Origin: Mesorhizobium huakuii
GTDB lineage: Bacteria > Pseudomonadota > Alphaproteobacteria > Rhizobiales > Rhizobiaceae
Direction: 5' to 3'
Length of the DNA stretch: 64,000 nt
Assembly: GCF_014189455.1 (NCBI RefSeq)
Contig: NZ_CP050296.1
Coordinates: 3,406,001 to 3,470,000 of the forward strand
Position numbers and translations under genes: made by a program. Below are positions 61,855 to 64,000 of the stretch, one piece after another (the first letter of the stretch is position 1; each line of letters starts with the position of its first letter). The notes beneath the pieces were generated by a model that did not search any database, was not told the DNA's origin, and worked only from the letters and a program-made list of their open reading frames with translations.

Positions 61855-63510
61855 GTTCCCCGCGCTGGCCATGCGCCGCCCCTTGATCGCCTTTTCCAGC
61901 CAGCCGATCTCCATCTCGGGAACCGAGGAAAGCAGAAGATCGGTATAGGCATCGAAGGGCGGGGTCAGTACCGTGCTCTTCGGCCCATAGCGCACCACCT
62001 CTCCGCGATACATCACCGCGATCGAATCGGCGATCGACTTCACCGTCGCCAGATCGTGGGTGATGAACAGATAGGCGACGTTCTCCTCTTTCTGCAACTC
62101 GAGCAGGAGCTCTAGGATGCCGTGAGCGACCAGCGGGTCGAGCGCCGACGTTACCTCGTCGCAGATGATCAGCTTGGGCTTGGCGGCGAGCGAACGGGCA
62201 ATGCAGACACGCTGCTTCTGGCCGCCGGAAAGCTCGGCCGGGTAGCGGTCGAAAAAGCCCTTGCCCATCTCGATCTTGTCGAGCAGCTCGGCGACGCGCC
62301 GGTCGCGTTCCTTGCCGCGTATGCCGAAATAGAATTCGAGCGGCCGGCCGATGATGGTGCCGACCGTCTGGCGCGGGTTCATCGCCACGTCCGCCATCTG
62401 ATAGATCATCTGCAACTGGCGCAGATCTTCTTTCGGCCGGTCGGCCAGCCGGTTGGCCAGCGGACGTCCGTCAAAGGTGACGGTGCCTTCCTCTGGCGGC
62501 AGCAAACCGGTGATGGCGCGCGCCAGCGTCGACTTTCCGGAGCCGGACTCACCCACCACGGCCAGCGTCTGGCCGGGATAGATGTCGACCGAAACGTTCT
62601 TCAGCACCTTGATGTGGCTGCGGCCATAGGCAGCGGTGACATTCTTGACCGACAGGAACGGCGTCGTGCCGGGTTTCTGTTCGGCGTGCTCGATCTCGTG
62701 CACCGAGACCAGCGCATTGGTGTATTCCTGGCGCGGTTCCTTGATGATCTGGCGGGTGCCGCCCCATTCGACCAGCCGGCCATGGCGCAGCACCATGATC
62801 TCGTCAGAGACCTGGGCGACAACGGCAAGGTCGTGGGTGATGTACAGCGCCGCCACATGCGTATCGCGGATGGCATCCTTGATCGCCGCCAGTACGTCGA
62901 TCTGCGTCGTCACGTCGAGCGCCGTGGTCGGCTCGTCGAAGACGATCAGGTCCGGCTCCGAGCACAGCGCCATTGCCGTCATCACGCGCTGCAGCTGGCC
63001 GCCCGAGACCTGGTGCGGAAAGCGCTCGCCGATGGTTTCGGGGTTTGGCAGGCTGAGCTTCTTGAACAGCGCAACGGCGCGCTTCTCGGCCTCGGCGCGT
63101 GTCGCCGTGCCGTGCAGCAGAGTGGCTTCCACCACCTGATCCATCAGCCTGTGCGCCGGGTTGAAGGCCGCCGCCGCCGATTGCGCGACATAGCAGACCT
63201 CGCGGCCGCGCAGCTTGCGGAAACCTTCCTTCCCACCCTTGAGGATATCGCGGCCGTTTAGGATCACCTCACCACCGGTGATGCGCACGCCGCCGCGGCC
63301 ATAGCCCATCGACGACAGGCCGATGGTCGACTTGCCGGCGCCGGATTCGCCGATCAGGCCCAGCACCTTGCCCTTTTCCAGCGTCAACGAGACGTCATGC
63401 ACCAGCACGATGTTCTTCGGCGGCTCGCCGGGCGGGTAGACGGTGGCCTCGATGCGCAAATTGCGGATGTCGAGGAGCAGGCCAGGCTTCGCTTTGCTGT
63501 CGGCCATCAC
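61852..63510 (-). CDS. fused ABC ATPase (DppD-DppF type)
   Basis: 552 residues with two full ABC domains. First: GESGAGKSTIGLSSMGY and SGGQLQRVMTAMAL. Second: GESGSGKSTLARAI and SGGQKQRVCIARSL. DppD and DppF are usually separate; fused versions are common in rhizobia. It energises import with the permease downstream in the window edge. Starts with ATGA overlap to the permease stop. Confidence 0.93.
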   Translation of the reverse strand: MMADSKAKPGLLLDIRNLRIEATVYPPGEPPKNIVLVHDVSLTLEKGKVLGLIGESGAGKSTIGLSSMGYGRGGVRITGGEVILNGRDILKGGKEGFRKLRGREVCYVAQSAAAAFNPAHRLMDQVVEATLLHGTATRAEAEKRAVALFKKLSLPNPETIGERFPHQVSGGQLQRVMTAMALCSEPDLIVFDEPTTALDVTTQIDVLAAIKDAIRDTHVAALYITHDLAVVAQVSDEIMVLRHGRLVEWGGTRQIIKEPRQEYTNALVSVHEIEHAEQKPGTTPFLSVKNVTAAYGRSHIKVLKNVSVDIYPGQTLAVVGESGSGKSTLARAITGLLPPEEGTVTFDGRPLANRLADRPKEDLRQLQMIYQMADVAMNPRQTVGTIIGRPLEFYFGIRGKERDRRVAELLDKIEMGKGFFDRYPAELSGGQKQRVCIARSLAAKPKLIICDEVTSALDPLVAHGILELLLELQKEENVAYLFITHDLATVKSIADSIAVMYRGEVVRYGPKSTVLTPPFDAYTDLLLSSVPEMEIGWLEKAIKGRRMASAGN

Positions 63511-64000
63511 CCGCGTCCTCCCTTCAGGCTGGTCGTACGGTTAAGCACCCAGTCGGCGACGAGGTTGACCGAGATCGCCAGCATGGCGATCGCCGCCGCC
63601 GGGATCAGTGCCGCCCCGATGCCGAAGACGATGCCGTCCTTGTTTTCCTTGACCATGCCGCCCCAGTCGGCATCCGGTGGCTGCACGCCAAGACCGAGGA
63701 AGGACAGCGTCGACAGAAACAGCACCGCATAGATGAAGCGCAGGCCGAGTTCCGAAACCAGCGGCGACAGCGCATTGGGCAGGATTTCGCGGAAGATGAT
63801 CCAGGCGCTGCCTTCGCCACGCAGCTTGGCGGCTTCGACATAGTCCATGACATTGATGTCGACGGCCACCGCTCGCGACAGGCGATAGACGCGTGTCGAA
63901 TCGAGAATGCCCATCACCATAATCAGCGTCACCAGGTTGGTCGGAAGCACCGACAACACGACCAGGCCCATGATCAGCGTCGGGATCGACATCAGGAGGT
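63507..64000 (-). CDS. ABC transporter permease (DppC type), truncated by window end
   Basis: The visible C-terminal ~165 residues contain the EAA loop VEAAKLRGEGSAWIIFREILPNALSPL and the LGLGVQPPDADWGGMV segment of the DppC/OppC family. The N-terminus and any partner DppB lie beyond position 64000. The frame stays open to the edge, so the ATG near 63992 need not be the real start. Confidence 0.9.
   Translation of the reverse strand, partial: LLMSIPTLIMGLVVLSVLPTNLVTLIMVMGILDSTRVYRLSRAVAVDINVMDYVEAAKLRGEGSAWIIFREILPNALSPLVSELGLRFIYAVLFLSTLSFLGLGVQPPDADWGGMVKENKDGIVFGIGAALIPAAAIAMLAISVNLVADWVLNRTTSLKGGRG

Overview
The window reads as chromosome of a Mesorhizobium-like alphaproteobacterium (Rhizobiales). 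The GC content is high. The gene orders are typical of rhizobia: trpF-trpB-trpA-accD-folC; ahcY / HPr / EIIA / short HprK / chvG-chvI next to pckA; and the agl alpha-glucoside locus. A tandem DUF680 family and several families of short palindromic intergenic repeats point the same way. I found no tRNA, rRNA or CRISPR array.

Layout. 0.3-5.5 kb: infC with an ATT start, an alpha/beta hydrolase, a BenE-type transporter, a DUF2852 protein, a YgjP-type metalloprotease and trpF. 5.6-10.9 kb: trpB, trpA, accD, folC and a VOC enzyme. A perfect inverted repeat and a tiny leader ORF sit in the trpB-trpA gap. 10.9-13.3 kb is a small accessory patch. It holds an IS3-family element inserted into a chromosomal repeat, a VapBC-type toxin-antitoxin pair and a cupin. 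13.5-25.4 kb is a minus-strand run in the order divL, tsaE-amgK fusion, murU, addB, addA, trxA. addB and tsaE-amgK carry apparent single-base frameshifts. 25.5-33.5 kb: ahcY, PTS-Ntr-type phosphocarrier genes, ChvG/ChvI, pckA, arfB. 33.6-36.6 kb: a TonB-dependent siderophore receptor and an AlkB-like dioxygenase.

36.9-46.7 kb is the most unusual part. A seven-gene minus-strand block encodes a PqqD-like protein, an HPr-kinase-like P-loop protein, three family-2 glycosyltransferases, a nucleotidyltransferase-family protein and a polytopic membrane protein. I read it as an undescribed surface-polymer or peptide-modification locus. Directly upstream lie gbcA-gbcB (Rieske glycine-betaine monooxygenase and its reductase), preceded by a clear cobalamin riboswitch. 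That is an unexpected regulator for this pathway.

47.2-64 kb: three tandem small secreted DUF680 proteins; the aglEFGAK transporter/glucosidase operon with divergent aglR and palindromic operators (aglF carries a frameshift); an ECF sigma / anti-sigma / subtilisin-like protease operon whose protease signal peptide overlaps an intergenic repeat; and an oligopeptide-type ABC importer linked to a phosphodiesterase, cut by the window end.

Two themes cross the window. First, mosaic palindromic repeats abut genes and in several cases supply their stop codons. Second, four one-base indels in G/C-rich runs (addB twice, tsaE-amgK, aglF) and a 14-bp tandem duplication (hydrolase) interrupt otherwise intact genes. 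The indels may be sequence errors or real decay, and the raw reads would decide.
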